Source: Pempheris klunzingeri (taxonomy: Eukaryota; Chordata; Actinopteri; Acropomatiformes; Pempheridae). From it: DNA of 64,000 bases. The notes under the pieces were generated by a model that saw only the letters and a program-made list of their open reading frames with translations, made no database searches and was not told the origin of the DNA. The stretch spans positions 15,989,618 through 16,053,617 of the forward strand of contig NC_092013.1 in NCBI RefSeq assembly GCF_042242105.1. The letters are read 5' to 3'. How positions within the stretch are numbered: the stretch's first letter is position 1; every line of letters begins with the position of its first letter. Below, in pieces: positions 9,978 to 23,700 of the stretch. A program made the position numbers and the translations under genes.

Positions 9978-12900
9978 CAAACATGGGAGGTGTGGCATCA
10001 TAGGTCCTTCTTGTCCCCTATTATAGATGGCATCAGTCTCGCGTTTCTGAGAAGACACTGGTTGCCTCCATATGAGATATTAAGTTAATTACCTGTAGGA
10101 TTAAATTAGATTCTCACATTCATTTCTTCCTGCAAAATCTGATTGAATCCCAGACAGGTAGGTGCACAGGTGAAGAGACAGACATTTTCAGAAAAAAAAA
10201 AAAAAAAGTGTGAAAAGAATAACCACAGTTTTGATACCTGAAATATAAAAGCGAAGCAAAGACTTGAAATACATGTCAGACTGTTTAGACTGTTTCCTTT
10301 TATAGCCTTAAGCCAATGAGACAAACAGGAGCTCTGACTGACTGGGCTGAATGTAAACAGCATTAAAGCGGAGACGCACCTCCTTTAATCACTAAAGTCT
10401 TTTTTCAGGCTAAGTAATGGAAGTCAGTTAGCAAGAGACTTCATTCATCACCGTGTAAAGACCTTAAACTACACGGATACACGGGCTATCAAGTTAAAAT
10501 GAAGAGTGATTGGAGTGTGCAGTAGACAACACCTCAACATGCACAGTGACACAGCAGTGGTCACACATGAGGCACCCTGAGATTCACCAGGGTCACACAT
10601 TTTTGCATAGATAATCAGAACATGACCACACACTGTGATGTACAGTGCATGCAGGAAATTGTTATTCACAAAGGTTCACTCTCGGGACGAGTGTCCTGCT
10701 CTCGCTTTGCTTTTCTACCATGAGCTGCATGAGTATCTGCACAAGATCTACAGAAGAGCCCTCAGGGAGGAAAGGATGGGTCTGACAGCCATGATGGCAT
10801 CTCGCATCCTCCCCTCTGCTGCCTTCCCAGCCGGTCCTGCTCCTATCAAGCTGCTAAAAAACGATGACATTTCCACTCTTGAAAAATATAATTCCAAATG
10901 CTGCCAGTGTAAGGCATTTTTTCCCCCCTTTAAAGCTGAATTTTTGTGAATGTTTTGCACTTGACGGGTGATTATCTCTGTGGTTGCCAGAGACAGGGCT
11001 GCGGGCATGTCGAGTTTTGTGGCTCCTCACGTACAAAATCAAGGGACAAAAGGGGTGCGTAATGAGAAAGCACATGATGGCAGGGAGAAAATGTTTTAAA
11101 AGAATGAAGTATTAAAATTAAACATTGTCACATTTCAGTTTGGCGTAGTCTGTTTGGTTTGGCTTTAGTCCTCCGAGGGGAAAACTGAATGAACCATACA
11201 CACATTTGTAAATCGACAGAGGCAGCGGAAAACACAGCCAGTGACGGAGATCTACTCCTCCAAGACACGGAGAGCATGCATGGTTATGATTTTGTCTATT
11301 ATCTGTGTCGTGTAAAGAAAGGAGGAGGACAAAAACCACAAAAGACATCTCCTGGCTGCATGTCTTGTACGCCTGATGAAGGGGAGAGAGAGAGATGTAA
11401 AAGCAGTGGAGCATTTCTTGTAACTAGCCTGTCATTCTCTTGGGATTGAATCCACTAACAACAGGTCAGGATGGGGGCAGGTGTTCTGCTGAGGCTCTCA
11501 GTAGCCATTTTTCCACAATGCGGCCAACTGGGACTTGCCAGGGCTGGAGTGGTCTAAAAATGCTCACGACGGAGGACCAACACAAAGGCCTGGTCTGTTG
11601 CTGTGTTGTTAGAAACTACAACGCAGACGAAAAATCGTGCCTGCTGACAAAACAAAGTATTAAAAAAAATGTTGCTTTGTAGGTAATAAGGGTGACAGGA
11701 AAGTACTTAGTGCTGGAAAGTTTGCCTGGTTCTGCAGGGGAAAAACCAGAGCATAGGCTAAAATAAACATAAACCAGACACGGTAACAAACAAAAATGCA
11801 AGAGAAGGCTTTTGAGTACACGTTGAATTTTAAAATACAGTCAGAGCCTCTTGCGATTTCCTGTGCACATCAATCAGGCAAGTGCACTTGATCATGAATA
11901 AGCTTGAAATTGTGCATGCAAGGGTGAAGTGGTGGCTGGAAACGCAAATCAATACATATTAGGCTACAAGACAGATTTTTCCTCCTTCTCATTTGATGTT
12001 TCTCTCAAAGTGTCTGCAATTACACTGCTCCGGTGAATACACCTTTGCCGTCTCCTGCTTCTGGAAAAATAAAAGGGGAGGGGGGGTTATCTTCTGTATC
12101 TTCCAAAACAACAGGGCACTGGTTGGCAGAGATTACAATATGAGCCATGTGACTGTAAAAGGCTGTCTCAAATGTGTATAAATTGGATTGAGACCTTGGC
12201 TGAGGTCCAGCACAATACAGAGCAGAGTAATAACACTAAAGTGTGGGAGTGTGTGTATGCATGTGAGACAAAGATAGTGTGGAAAATAAGATGCAGGAGC
12301 AAGAGTGTCTTTCCAGAGCTATTAAAAATAGCCAATGCACTCTCAGCTAAAAGGGAAACAATAACTCAGCAGTTGAAACTTGAGACTAAATATAGATGAG
12401 ATCATACAGAAAGAGCTTTACTAGTACAACCACATATTATCATTATCTGTGTAAATTCCTCGACTTAAAGCCATCAAATGTTTGCATTTCTGAGCAGCAA
12501 CTGGAGCATAAATAGCATCTCAGTTTCAATCAAGAAAAAAAAAAACAAAAGAAAGAAAAAGAATGACATAGAAAGATGGGACATGGGTGTTAAAGAGTTA
12601 ACAGTCCGCACCACTGAAAACAACAAATGACAAATGAAGAAAACGCAAAGCGGAGCAACATTAACAGCTGTAAGTAACAACAGATGAATTACTGTTTCAC
12701 TGCTGTGGCATTTGCACAATGACACTGGAACTAATGGAAATAAAACGCACAACAATGAAACTAAAGAGCAATACGTAACATGGGGCAACAGCAGCAGCAG
12801 GGCGGCCTTGTGGAGAATGTAACCGGTAGAGACGGGGAGAAGAAAATCGAGAGTAATAATGACAAAATTCAAGACGCATCCCCTGACTTTATTACAGGGA

Positions 12901-13340
12901 AATTGAATGTGTGGCTCGTCCCACTGTCGGTAACCTTGTCACGACACTGGCTGCCATAAGGAGCACCTCTTTGTGGCGTTTGAAAATTTAATTTCTCAGA
13001 ATTAATCAGGCCTCGTTATTGACGCTTTGATCTCCGAGCCAGCGGAAGTAGCCTCTGCATCTCTTTGTAGTGTTACAGTTAATGTCAGCATGCTGGAAAT
13101 GAAAGGATGAACCACTGTCCAGGTGTCTCTAGAAATCGACCCTTGAAAGGTAAGACCGTGGTATTCACAGGCTTTGAAGATGTTGGAGTTGGCCGGTCAG
13201 ACTGTCTGCATCATTTTCCCTTGATGGGGAAAAAAAGATAGATATGAGCAGAACAGGAAAAACAATTGGCTTTATTGTATATGTATTGGATTTAACCTTA
13301 AACTGAAGTGTTAACAAGAGACCAGAACACAATCCAAATA
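9973..13340. other. Spacer between the LRRC3-like promoter and the 3' end of myg1
   Basis: I see no coding exon. Open frames here are short, lack splice sites with matching phase and resemble nothing known. A/T-rich runs occur at about 10194-10206 and 12533-12560. A possible poly(A) signal for myg1 lies at the right edge. Confidence 0.55.
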
Positions 13341-13344
13341 GTCT

Positions 13345-13350
13345 TTTATT
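13345..13350 (-). terminator. myg1: Likely polyadenylation signal of myg1
   Basis: TTTATT on + (AATAAA on -) lies about 310 bases beyond the myg1 stop; a second hexamer is at 13271-13276. Either would give a short 3' UTR typical of the gene. Confidence 0.5.
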
Positions 13351-13658
13351 GTAAATGAACAAACAAAACAGACCACTTTTATAAGAACGGGGAGAGAAGA
13401 GGAAGAAGAATAACATGAGTCAACATTAGGATTCAGAGGGAGCCCGTGGTGGAATATAGGTATTTGGGGAACTGGTCCAAGGTTATTTGGCTGCCATTTC
13501 CATACCGTCCCGATCCTGGCAAGGCAGAACAAAACAACATTATTCCTGGCTGGGACCAACAAGCTGAAAGCTAGCAAACTAACATTTTAATCCTTGCTCT
13601 CCTCTCTAAAGACTGACCCTGAGGACAGAGTGTGCTGCTGGCCGTCCTCCCCGACACC

Positions 13659-14750
13659 TCAGCTGCTTCCATTTGCAGAGGACTGGGCGGCGGCCTGCAG
13701 GGTCCTCCGGGCCATCTCCAGGGCTCCTTCCTGGCACTTGTTCCCGCCAATAAAGCCCCCAGCGTGGACGAAGATGCAGTCTTTGATCCCACTGAGCTCC
13801 GACAACGCCTCATCACGAACGCCGCGCCACTCTTCTGGCAGGGACAGTCTGGGACAGGAAGACAGAAGGGCAAGTTGGCTTGCAGATGGACACAATGCGG
13901 TCAGTTGCTCACTTCCTGTTGACACATTGCTTTTGTAAAACACACCGTGTCATACGGGTCTGTGCATGCAGGAAAACAGCAATTAAAAAAACAGTTCTGA
14001 CTGATGAATTTTCTCATTATTGTCCAAATAATCTCAATAAAATGTAAAACTAAACAAAGCTACAAACAGTGACAGAAAATTAACCAGCAAATTAACCAAC
14101 TTTGTTCACTGATCAATTGTCTGAGTCTCTTTTCAAGCTAAAACACCAAATATACTTCTCTGCTTTGTCTTATATGATAGCAAACTGAATCTTTGAGTTT
14201 TGGATTATTAGCTGGACAAACGAGCCACGACCGTCACCTTAGACTAAAGAATCTGTGATATGCATTTTGCACCATTTTCTGATTGAGAAAATAAACAGTA
14301 AAATACATGTTGCAGCACTAAATGGCATCAAAAACAAAGACGTCTTAATACATGGCTTAGAAGACTCAGGTCTTTTCAGATTTCATGGCCCTGAACAACT
14401 GAAGTAAACTCCTGCCAAAAGAGGTAAACTGCAGTAACCCTCACACATAGTACCACTACAATCAGCCCCAGCAAATAGACCAATAAAAGTCAGCTTTATT
14501 TTTCTCCAGCAATGTGGAAAATCAAAGATTGGCACAGTAGTTGGAAAGCCATATGATGGCGATGGAGTCAACAGGAAAAGATTGCCTCCGCGAGGGTTTA
14601 CGAGCTGACCTCGACAGAGTGTGTCTGGATGTAACACACAGAAGCTGGAAATTCATAAAAATGTAAAGTAACTCATTTACCACCCACTGTATGTAGGAGA
14701 CACCTCTGTCTACAGCCAGGCACGTCATTTAAAACACATTACCAGTTCTC

Positions 14751-14786
<36 letters not shown>

Positions 14787-17700
14787 TATGCATGCGTGTT
14801 AATATCGCCATTATCTCAGAACGCTGCTCCTCTCCCATTACTATATTTAGCTATGTTTCTGATTTAATTCTGATTCAATACCTCATTGCTCACCTCTCGT
14901 CCTTCTACCGCCTCTCAAACAGACTTTAAATGCATTTAAAAAACTGGATGAATCTGCTAAAAGCTTCAGATTTCATGAAAATGTCAGGCCAGCCTCGGGC
15001 TCCTCTTCCCCTCCGTCACATGCTTGATGAATTATGGAACTGTACAGACTAACTTGTCTGAAATGAAGTGACACGGTTGTCAAACACGGCTGCAGTTTGA
15101 AATGAGTAAAGTGTTTTCTCTTGTTCTCGATTCTTTGAAGGGTTTATTTCCCAGACATTCGGCTTCTCTTTGAATATTTAATGCCATTCTGAATAACATC
15201 CTCTGAAACTGTAATAGCCTAGAGACTGCTGCGCAAGCGTGAACCGTAATGTCAAATGATTCACGTTTGCATGTGAGCTAAAACTTGTAATTCTTCTCCA
15301 AGTCTGCTCCCCATGCCATTACCTCGAGTCTACACAATCTTATCCTTATTAAGACGGTCATAGGACAACCTGGGGAGGAAAGCGTGGCAAATAATCCCTG
15401 TTAAATGAATCAACCAATCGATAGCTCCACGGTATGGCTGGAAAACGAGCTCAAGAGGAAAGGTCAACAGGGCTGGTAATGAGGGACAGAGTGGGAGGGG
15501 GATGACTGTTGTTATGACAGGCCAGGAAGCTCGGATTCTCAAGATGAACAGTCTAAAAATAAACGCGCAATTTGCAAATTAACTTGTTGTAGGAGAAGAC
15601 CTTTACTGTACCATAATGAGATACTGGGAATGAACATATCATTAGAAATAGAAATAAAAAAATTACTCAAGATAACGGGTCATTAAAGTGTAATTTATGA
15701 ACTGCACATGTTTCGCTGTGTTGTACCGAGCTTGAACCTTGTGTTCAGTTTTCATCTCCAAGACAACAACAGGAGACAGTTGTACAGTGCTTAACAAATT
15801 TATTAGACCACCACCCAGTGTAAGGTGTTTGCCTCCCCTGCCCTAAATTAACAGTATGGCTGATTACCAAAATATTTTTTTAATTTCTGTAATGGTTAAC
15901 CCACCAGTATGTACAAGCTCTTTAATCAAAATGATGTATTTGAAATAATGTAAAAGGAATCTGGAGAAGTGGAACTGATGGACTGACAATTTATTGAATT
16001 AAGAAATAGATCACACTCAAATTTAATCCAAAGCAAGTGTTGTTATTTGCCTAATAAATAATAATACAATGTTTAATTTGAAACAAGTTTTTGACAGATT
16101 TCTAAAATATTTGTGTTTTCTCGTTTTAATTTATCAGGTGGTCTGATACATTTGTTAAGCACTGTATGTATGCAGAGGTGCTGAATCCTGCTGCTGCTTT
16201 GGGTCTAGGGTTAAGTAGGGTTACATTAGATGTCAAGCAATTCATTTAACTGATTTGTCAATTGTCAAATAACCATTATTATTACTAATAATCAAATAAT
16301 TATCATTATCAATAATCATTTTTTCTATTAATCTAGAAAAAATTTGAAAAATTCTCCATCTCTGGCTCCTCATATCTGCCGATTTTCTTTAACACGTGTG
16401 ATAGTTTGTGGAGTATCTTTAGCTTTTGGACCATTTGCTGGACATTTGAAGATCCTTGACGAGACCTTGGCTTTCAGAAAATTGCGATAGCGTGATTGTG
16501 ATTTTTTTTCCCCACCATGTTCTGACATTTGGTTGGCCAATGATTAATAGAAAAAAAAACAACATAATAATAACCCTCAAATAATCATTAGTTGACACCC
16601 TAATACAGACACAAAGCCGATAACTGTGACAGCAGCCAGCGTGTTTTTCCAGAAATAGAGGGACATGTTCTGGTTTAGCTCATACTGCTGTCAGCCTACA
16701 GTATTGTCCTTTACAGTACATGTCCAAGGAAGAGCTGCTTCCACTTCTCTCAGCTCACATTTCCTTAGCAATGTGATGCTGATAAAAATAGACCTCACCC
16801 CCCCCTCAGGTGCAGTAGCAGGGACACAGGTGATAACAACACCCCTTTCGCAGAGTCGGCACATGCCCACTGGGAGCAAGCAGGCCACCCAGAGAAAGAG
16901 CCATCTGGAGCAATGTTTTCTATCCATCTCACAAGCCATTGTTGTCATGTAGCTCCACACCGACCGCCATGTTTGCATCAAATTAAATCTTTGAAGTGCT
17001 CGGCGACCACAAACAGGTGCCTGTCTTTTTAGTTGAAAGTGCTGCTGCCTGATGAGATTCTGCAGCGGAGTGGAGAAAAAAAGAAGTCTAGCAGGGGTGA
17101 GGTGAGGGAGAGGCGGAAGGTGTGAAAGGTGAGACAGCAAGATAGGGGAGAGGGTGGCGAAATAGGATTAATGGGAAGACAGCAGGACAGGCAGGGAAAA
17201 GGGTGATAAAATAGAAGAGGGTGATTACAGGACAGAGACAGAAATACTGTACATAAGAGGGGGAGAGCGAGAGTGAAAGAGGCAGAAAAGAAACACTAAT
17301 GGGAGAGAAAAGAGCAAGTGGACCTCATGGAAAGAGGTGAAAATAGAAGGCATGTAACAGCCACTGGTCAGACCTGGACTGAATCAAAAGGCTAATTCAC
17401 CCTGTTCCTGCGCCTTTGGGCAGCCCACAGTGTATCAATAATGAGACGTGTCAAACACAGGATAAAAATATAAGGGAAAACACTGCAAGAGGTAACATGT
17501 GAAGATCACGGTGGCCAGATGGACATGTGGCCACCTGACCACCTGCAGTGATTGTGAAGTACTGAGGTATATATGTATGAGATATCACATTTCTAAAGTC
17601 AATTTGATTTATATAGCTATAAAAAATATATATATATATCTCAGAGGGCTTTACAATCTGAACAACACATGATACCTTCAATGTTTATACCCTTCATTCA

Positions 17701-20700
17701 AATAAGGAAAATAAAAGAAGTGAAAGACCACATGTAGAGTAACAGAATGAGAATGACCGTATAATCCTTTTTCACAAAATCAAAACATGTTTGATTTTTT
17801 TAACATCAGCATTAGTCATTCATTGTTATATGGGAATCATAGGAAACAATACGTAATCCAGCATTATTGTTTTTATCTATTTATTTTATCTCACTGATAT
17901 GATGACGATGGATGATGGATTATTTATTTTGAAGTGTTCACAAGAAACTCCCAGCATGTGTCACCAAAGTTAGCACAGGAAATATAATACTGAGTGAAAT
18001 GTTTGTGTGATATGGTTTGGCTAGGCTAATTTTGAAGGAATAAAAAAAAAAAAAAAGTTAAACTTCATTAACTTCCATTTCATAATGGATTGTAGAGTGT
18101 GTTTGCTCAGGGGAGTGGAAATTATATTGAAAATCTTGCAGCCTGTTTTTATCTCATCTTTGACACTTGTTAAAATACACTTGGTAAATAAGCTGCCACT
18201 TAAATCTCCAAAACTCCACTTTATTAAAATGTCTTTTTTCCTAAAATCCATTCAGCCTGAACGAAAATTGGTCCCTAAAACTATCCAGACAAAATGTGAT
18301 GTGACAACTGCATGATTTGTTCTTCAGGGGATATAACTAATAAGAGTGACGATGTCGGACTATAAAGGTGGGATTTAATTTAGTTCTGTAGCAAATCATA
18401 AATTGGCCTTTACACAAAAATAAACGTATTATATGCAAAGCGTTTGTAGATGAGTAAGTGGAGTGAGATGGCTGTGTGGTGTTAGTGCAGCCAAAGATGG
18501 GGGGCAAAATAAAGTATAATTTTATAGTATAGTAATAATTTTTTATGATCAATACTGCCAGAACAACACACACACACGCACAACCTCATTAGATGATCCA
18601 GGTCAACACTAATAACCATTTTGGTGAACAGTACATGAGTAATAAATATTCATTTTCATGGAGCTAAAAGTTGCCATCTCTGATGTACGAATAATACCGA
18701 TAGGGTTTGATGGCATTTTATTGAATTGAAATCCAATATCAAATCCATTTATCAAGTTCCAATCCTTTAACAAATCTTATTAGAGTTACCCTTAAACATT
18801 TGCAAGTAACTAAAGGCTAACTACATGATAATTCAAACAATGTCTAATCACTATTTTTGGCTAAGAAGGAAGAAGCACTAGTTTTCAGTGGCAGCCTCTT
18901 ACATGTTCACAATCACCACCTACAACCTGAAAAGATGATGAGCACCGATGAAATGTTAATTAAATGTGTCTGAGAGGAGAGTCCCCACTCTATGGTCACG
19001 GTTGAACTACAAAACCACAGTGTCCACTCATAGCCGTATGGCGGTGTTACAGAGTGATGCGTCTTTTCACTCATAAACAACTTTTGTCTGAATACAAACA
19101 CAACATTTACAAAGCACATTAGCCAGAGAACGTCCAAACATTTCATTTCAGCCGTTACCAAACTAACCTTATGTGGCTACAGCTGACCTAATGTGCCGCC
19201 GGTGATGTCTGCCAACTCAACCAGCGAGAATCAAATAGAAATAAGAAGCCTGCTACCTTTGCTTTGCCTTCCTCTTTGCTAATAAAAACTTGTGAGGAGA
19301 GAGAAAAAAAAAAGACTTAGTAAGAGATTTGTTGCTGCTTAATGAGAGTCTGGGTATTTTTCCGACCAAGAAACCGGAACCAAAATGGAAAAAGGCAATC
19401 AGAGCGCATCCCTCGCAATGACTGTTCATCTCTACAGCTCTGAAAAGGACAACTCACTACTAATATTCTTCAGCCTCAGTCACCGGTGCTTAAGTGCACA
19501 TAGTGAAGACTCACTGCTACCACTGTGAAAAAAATCAGGGATCAATATCAGACAGCTGAAGCCATCAAACCTTGGAGCACAAAGAATCAAATCCAGCATG
19601 AAAAGAAAAAAATAAATCAGGAAAGCAAAAGATCAAACTGAAAATGTGTTTTGCGGATTATAATGATATTAAACATGACGCCGTGAAGGACTAACAAGGA
19701 AACACTCCAACCAACCAGCTAGAAAGACAAGTATCTCTACAGAAGATGCACAATAAGTCTGCGGCATGTTTCCTTGGCCGTGCAGTGATCACATGCGCTG
19801 TATGCTGGGATTTAGGAGAGTAGTCAAACAACATGCCAACTACAGGACTCCAGTGGGGATGCTGATGACGTTATTAGAGCGGCATTGTGGGTCGGAGTGT
19901 GAGAGGCTCCTCAGGTAAACAATTCCCCTCTAGAGGTAACAAACACAGACTTGAGGTGTTAATCATCTGACAAATTTACACAGAGGGTTTTTGTCTTGTC
20001 ATCACTGTCATTAACTACAGAGTGACAAGACAGGAATAATAATGTGATTTAATGAGTACGGATGATGCATCTCATACTTAAGTGCCAGGCTTGAGGGTTT
20101 GAGGGACCTCATTATTGCGAAAAGATGCAGATATGCTCCACAACAACAGTACCGTGCATAATCATGCATGGTGCACCCACCAAGGAAAGGCAAGACATTT
20201 ATATGAATGTCAAAAACACACCATTTACAGGCATAAAACATATCACAAAGGCCATGAGGAGGAAAAGTTAACTAGCATATAATGAAATATTGAAAATACA
20301 CAAGCGCAATAGACCAAAAGTAGTGCAGTACAAATAAATTATTTAACCTTTTGGTAGACTTAAAGGCAAACACAAAGATTTTTAGAAATGAATTAAAAGC
20401 ATTTAGAGTTGAGGCAGATGCATAGAACCTAAATGCAGTGCAGCCTCAGTTGTGCTTTGGGCTATTTAGCAAAGGTCCTAAACTAAGATGGTTATAAGAC
20501 TGTAAACACTATACCTGCTTAACATCAGCATGCTAGCGTTGTCGTTGAGGGCATGTTAGCATGCTGGTGTTAACATTTAGCTCAAAACATCGCTGTGCCT
20601 CTCAGTGGAGGTTCACAAAGCCAATGGCATGGTTCTAGACTGGCTGTTAAAATGAAGGTCCAGCTCCGTAACTTTGCCGTAACTTAATTGCTGATTCAGT

Positions 20701-23700
20701 CCTCAGAGAAAGTGATGCGATTTGAACTCTCTTCTTTGGCAATAAAAAAAGAATTATTTTTGTTTAGCTTGAGCACACCACTGATTTGTTCAGTGCTTTT
20801 ATTTAAAGGGTAACATTGGACTGTAAACACTCAATGATACAGAATGTCTGAGAGGCCGAAATCATGAGAGGGTTGTGAGCAGACAATGGTGTCTTAATTA
20901 TGGAAAGAGACTCAATAGAGCATGAATCTCACATTCATTAAAACTCACCTTCATGAAAATCCTGGAGTATGTATGATTAAGCAGCTGTAAATAAAAACCT
21001 GCACCAGCAGCATCTATCTATCTGCCAGCTTGCTGTATTTGGAACAAAGGGTGTAATTAACATTAAAAAACAAAAACAAAAATAAAACAGGGAGGAAGAG
21101 AGAGAGGGGTGGGCATGGAGAAAAGGCTCAGGTGTCTCTGTTGAGGTGTTAGGATGTGTTTACATCCCTCCAACTCCTTAGAGAGCAAAGTGAGAGCGAA
21201 ACCTCTGCCTTAACTAAAGGATTGTTCTTGTATTTCTATCCAAGCAGGAGTTAGTCTCTCACCGGATGACAAGTGAACGCTCTGAGAGTAGTTGTCAAAT
21301 GGTCTGATAAGCATGAAAATTCTATGGTCGTCTCCGTCACCACAGCTCAGCCGAATTCAACACATGCGGGAGACTTTGGAGCTGTCACTGAGTTACATCA
21401 ACGTTTGTCTGGGAGTATTTATGTGTATCCCTGTGAGTTCTGCATGTTTTATTTCTGCCAAGATAGCTCATGCAAGGTGCCCCTTCCTCAGAGGAGATCA
21501 CAAGCTGTACCCTCATGAAACAGAAATGGCATTTAAATAACCTTTAAATAAAATCTAGGTTACACTTGTAGCTCTTGCATTTAGATTAGGGGGGGTGGAT
21601 CACCTGTTCTGGAAGGTGTTGAGCCCAGCGGGGACACACTGAATCCTCCACTGTCCATTTTGGTCGGGGTAAAGGACGAACTTGATGGGTGACTCCACCT
21701 GGAGCTCCTTCTCCAGGGAAAACAGATGCTCCTTCCACGGACACCCACCCTGGGAGAACAACACCACCTCCCCACTGGGATCCACCTGGAAACGGGAAGT
21801 CAACCAGAAAATTGTGTGCTGCTAATGGGCGAGATAAAGGACCAACACAAAGACTGGAGGTCTTCAGCTTTACTAGAGAGACAGTTTTCTGTGCAATTAA
21901 GATTTCTTAGAAAACCAGGACAAATAGAAGAGAATAATCACTTGACCTTTACAGCTTTTTAATCCTTTTTTCTATCATTATACACAATAGCAGAGTGTAT
22001 GACCTAACTGGAGCTAAAATATGAGGCCAGAACAGAGTCTTTAGGTTTTGGCATCAGGACACATTGGCAACGGAAAATTTGTACTGGAAAAGCTGAAAGC
22101 AATAAAGTTATTGGTTCTTAAGCAAGTTTTTATGGAAATTATGCAGCCCCCCCAAAAAATTTCTCAGCCTCCGTGCTAGAGCAGCAACAGAGAATCAAAA
22201 CTAAAAACACTGTCAATGCCTTAAACTGAAGTAAACTATAATTTGATCATTCAATGTAAATGAATTTGCAGTTTACCTCCCAATTCATCAAGAGCAACAC
22301 AGAGACACAGGGTAAGGGTTTATAGGAATTCTATTATATATACATTGTATATATTATTTAGTGATGAGTATGTTTGGTATTATTAGCCAAAATTCAGATA
22401 CATATAGTACATTACTATAAGCAATTTACACTATATCAATATTATTATTAACAGATACTCATACAAGGAAAAAGCACAAGAGAAGAAGAACCCATTGCTG
22501 CTGATGGATTATGGACACTGTTATGTTACAATGTTTACGAAGGACAAAAAAATAAAAAGGGTCTTGTACCTGATGCCGCCCCCTAACAGCTTCCTCCACC
22601 ACTGTGCGAGCCGGCAACCAGGAGGACTTGTAAAACTCCAGGCGGTCCAGGAACTCCTCCCCAACCATCTTCAGAGCCTTTCTGAAACCCTCCTGGTAAA
22701 CACGCATGTGCAAATACATGTTATTGTCAAGTATAGTGTAAGACTGTGAGAGTAATAATGGATCATAGTATGAAGGGGGGATATGTTTCTAATATTTTTG
22801 ACAACTGGCTAGAATTTAGATGTCATTTTAATTTAACAAATGAACTCACTGCTCATGGTTCAAAATCCTCAAGCTGTTTCATCATTTCAAAACTACCTCT
22901 GAAGTCCATTTCAGTTTGATGTCAAATATAATAAGTGATACGGCGCCGGGTAAAACGGGGGTGATACAGTCGATGTCCAACCATCTCCTTACAGCCACGC
23001 TTCATCACCTTCCCGTCATGTCCTGCTCAAACCTCAGTCTGATCTCACTCTCATAGTCTCGTGAGCAGAAACCCAAGAGAGCACAAAGACGCGCTATGAC
23101 AAGCGCACACAGACACACACAGTTTGTCAGGCACATGTCTGATGTCCATGCGTCGGACTGAGGGGGCTGCGGTGTCCCTGATTTCTAACAGTGAGCAGTT
23201 CAACAGTGGAGGGAGGAGATAAAAATCCATTAGGTTTTTCAATTACCACTGTTGAGAGTTCACCAGGTCAGTCTACCATCAAGTTGTCTGCCAAACATTT
23301 TCAATACAAATGTTCTTCGCTTTCTGATCTCTCTGAGCTGTCTGGCCCTGTAGCGCGAACTGCTGGGGAAATTGGAGGAAAGTGCCAGGACAAGAGTTAT
23401 AATCATGTGAACTGAAATGTGAAAATAAATAAATAAATGAAAAATAGGCCAGCTGTGCCACTGAGGAATGGATGGCCCCAGTGGAATGGATGGATGGACA
23501 AAAAAAAAAAAACATACATGCAAAACCAGGCGGCAGGTTTCTCATGAAGGTTTGCAGGCAGGTGCTGTTTCCCTGAAGGCAATCCCCTCCTGCACTAATG
23601 AGAGACTGGAAAGTCACAGTAGGCCATTTCTGGGCTTCTGTTTGTCTCTGCATGGCTCTAAAAACGACCTCTTAGCACTGATTGCACCTGTCATGTTTAC

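Noticed and set aside
10635..10949. 104-codon frame with a plausible-looking helical segment
   Set aside because: There is no splice context and no homology I recognise. It starts in unremarkable spacer DNA.
12474..12872. 132-codon Leu/Phe-rich minus-strand frame
   Set aside because: It is driven by A-rich low complexity (poly-Phe/Leu). No splice context or conserved motif is visible.
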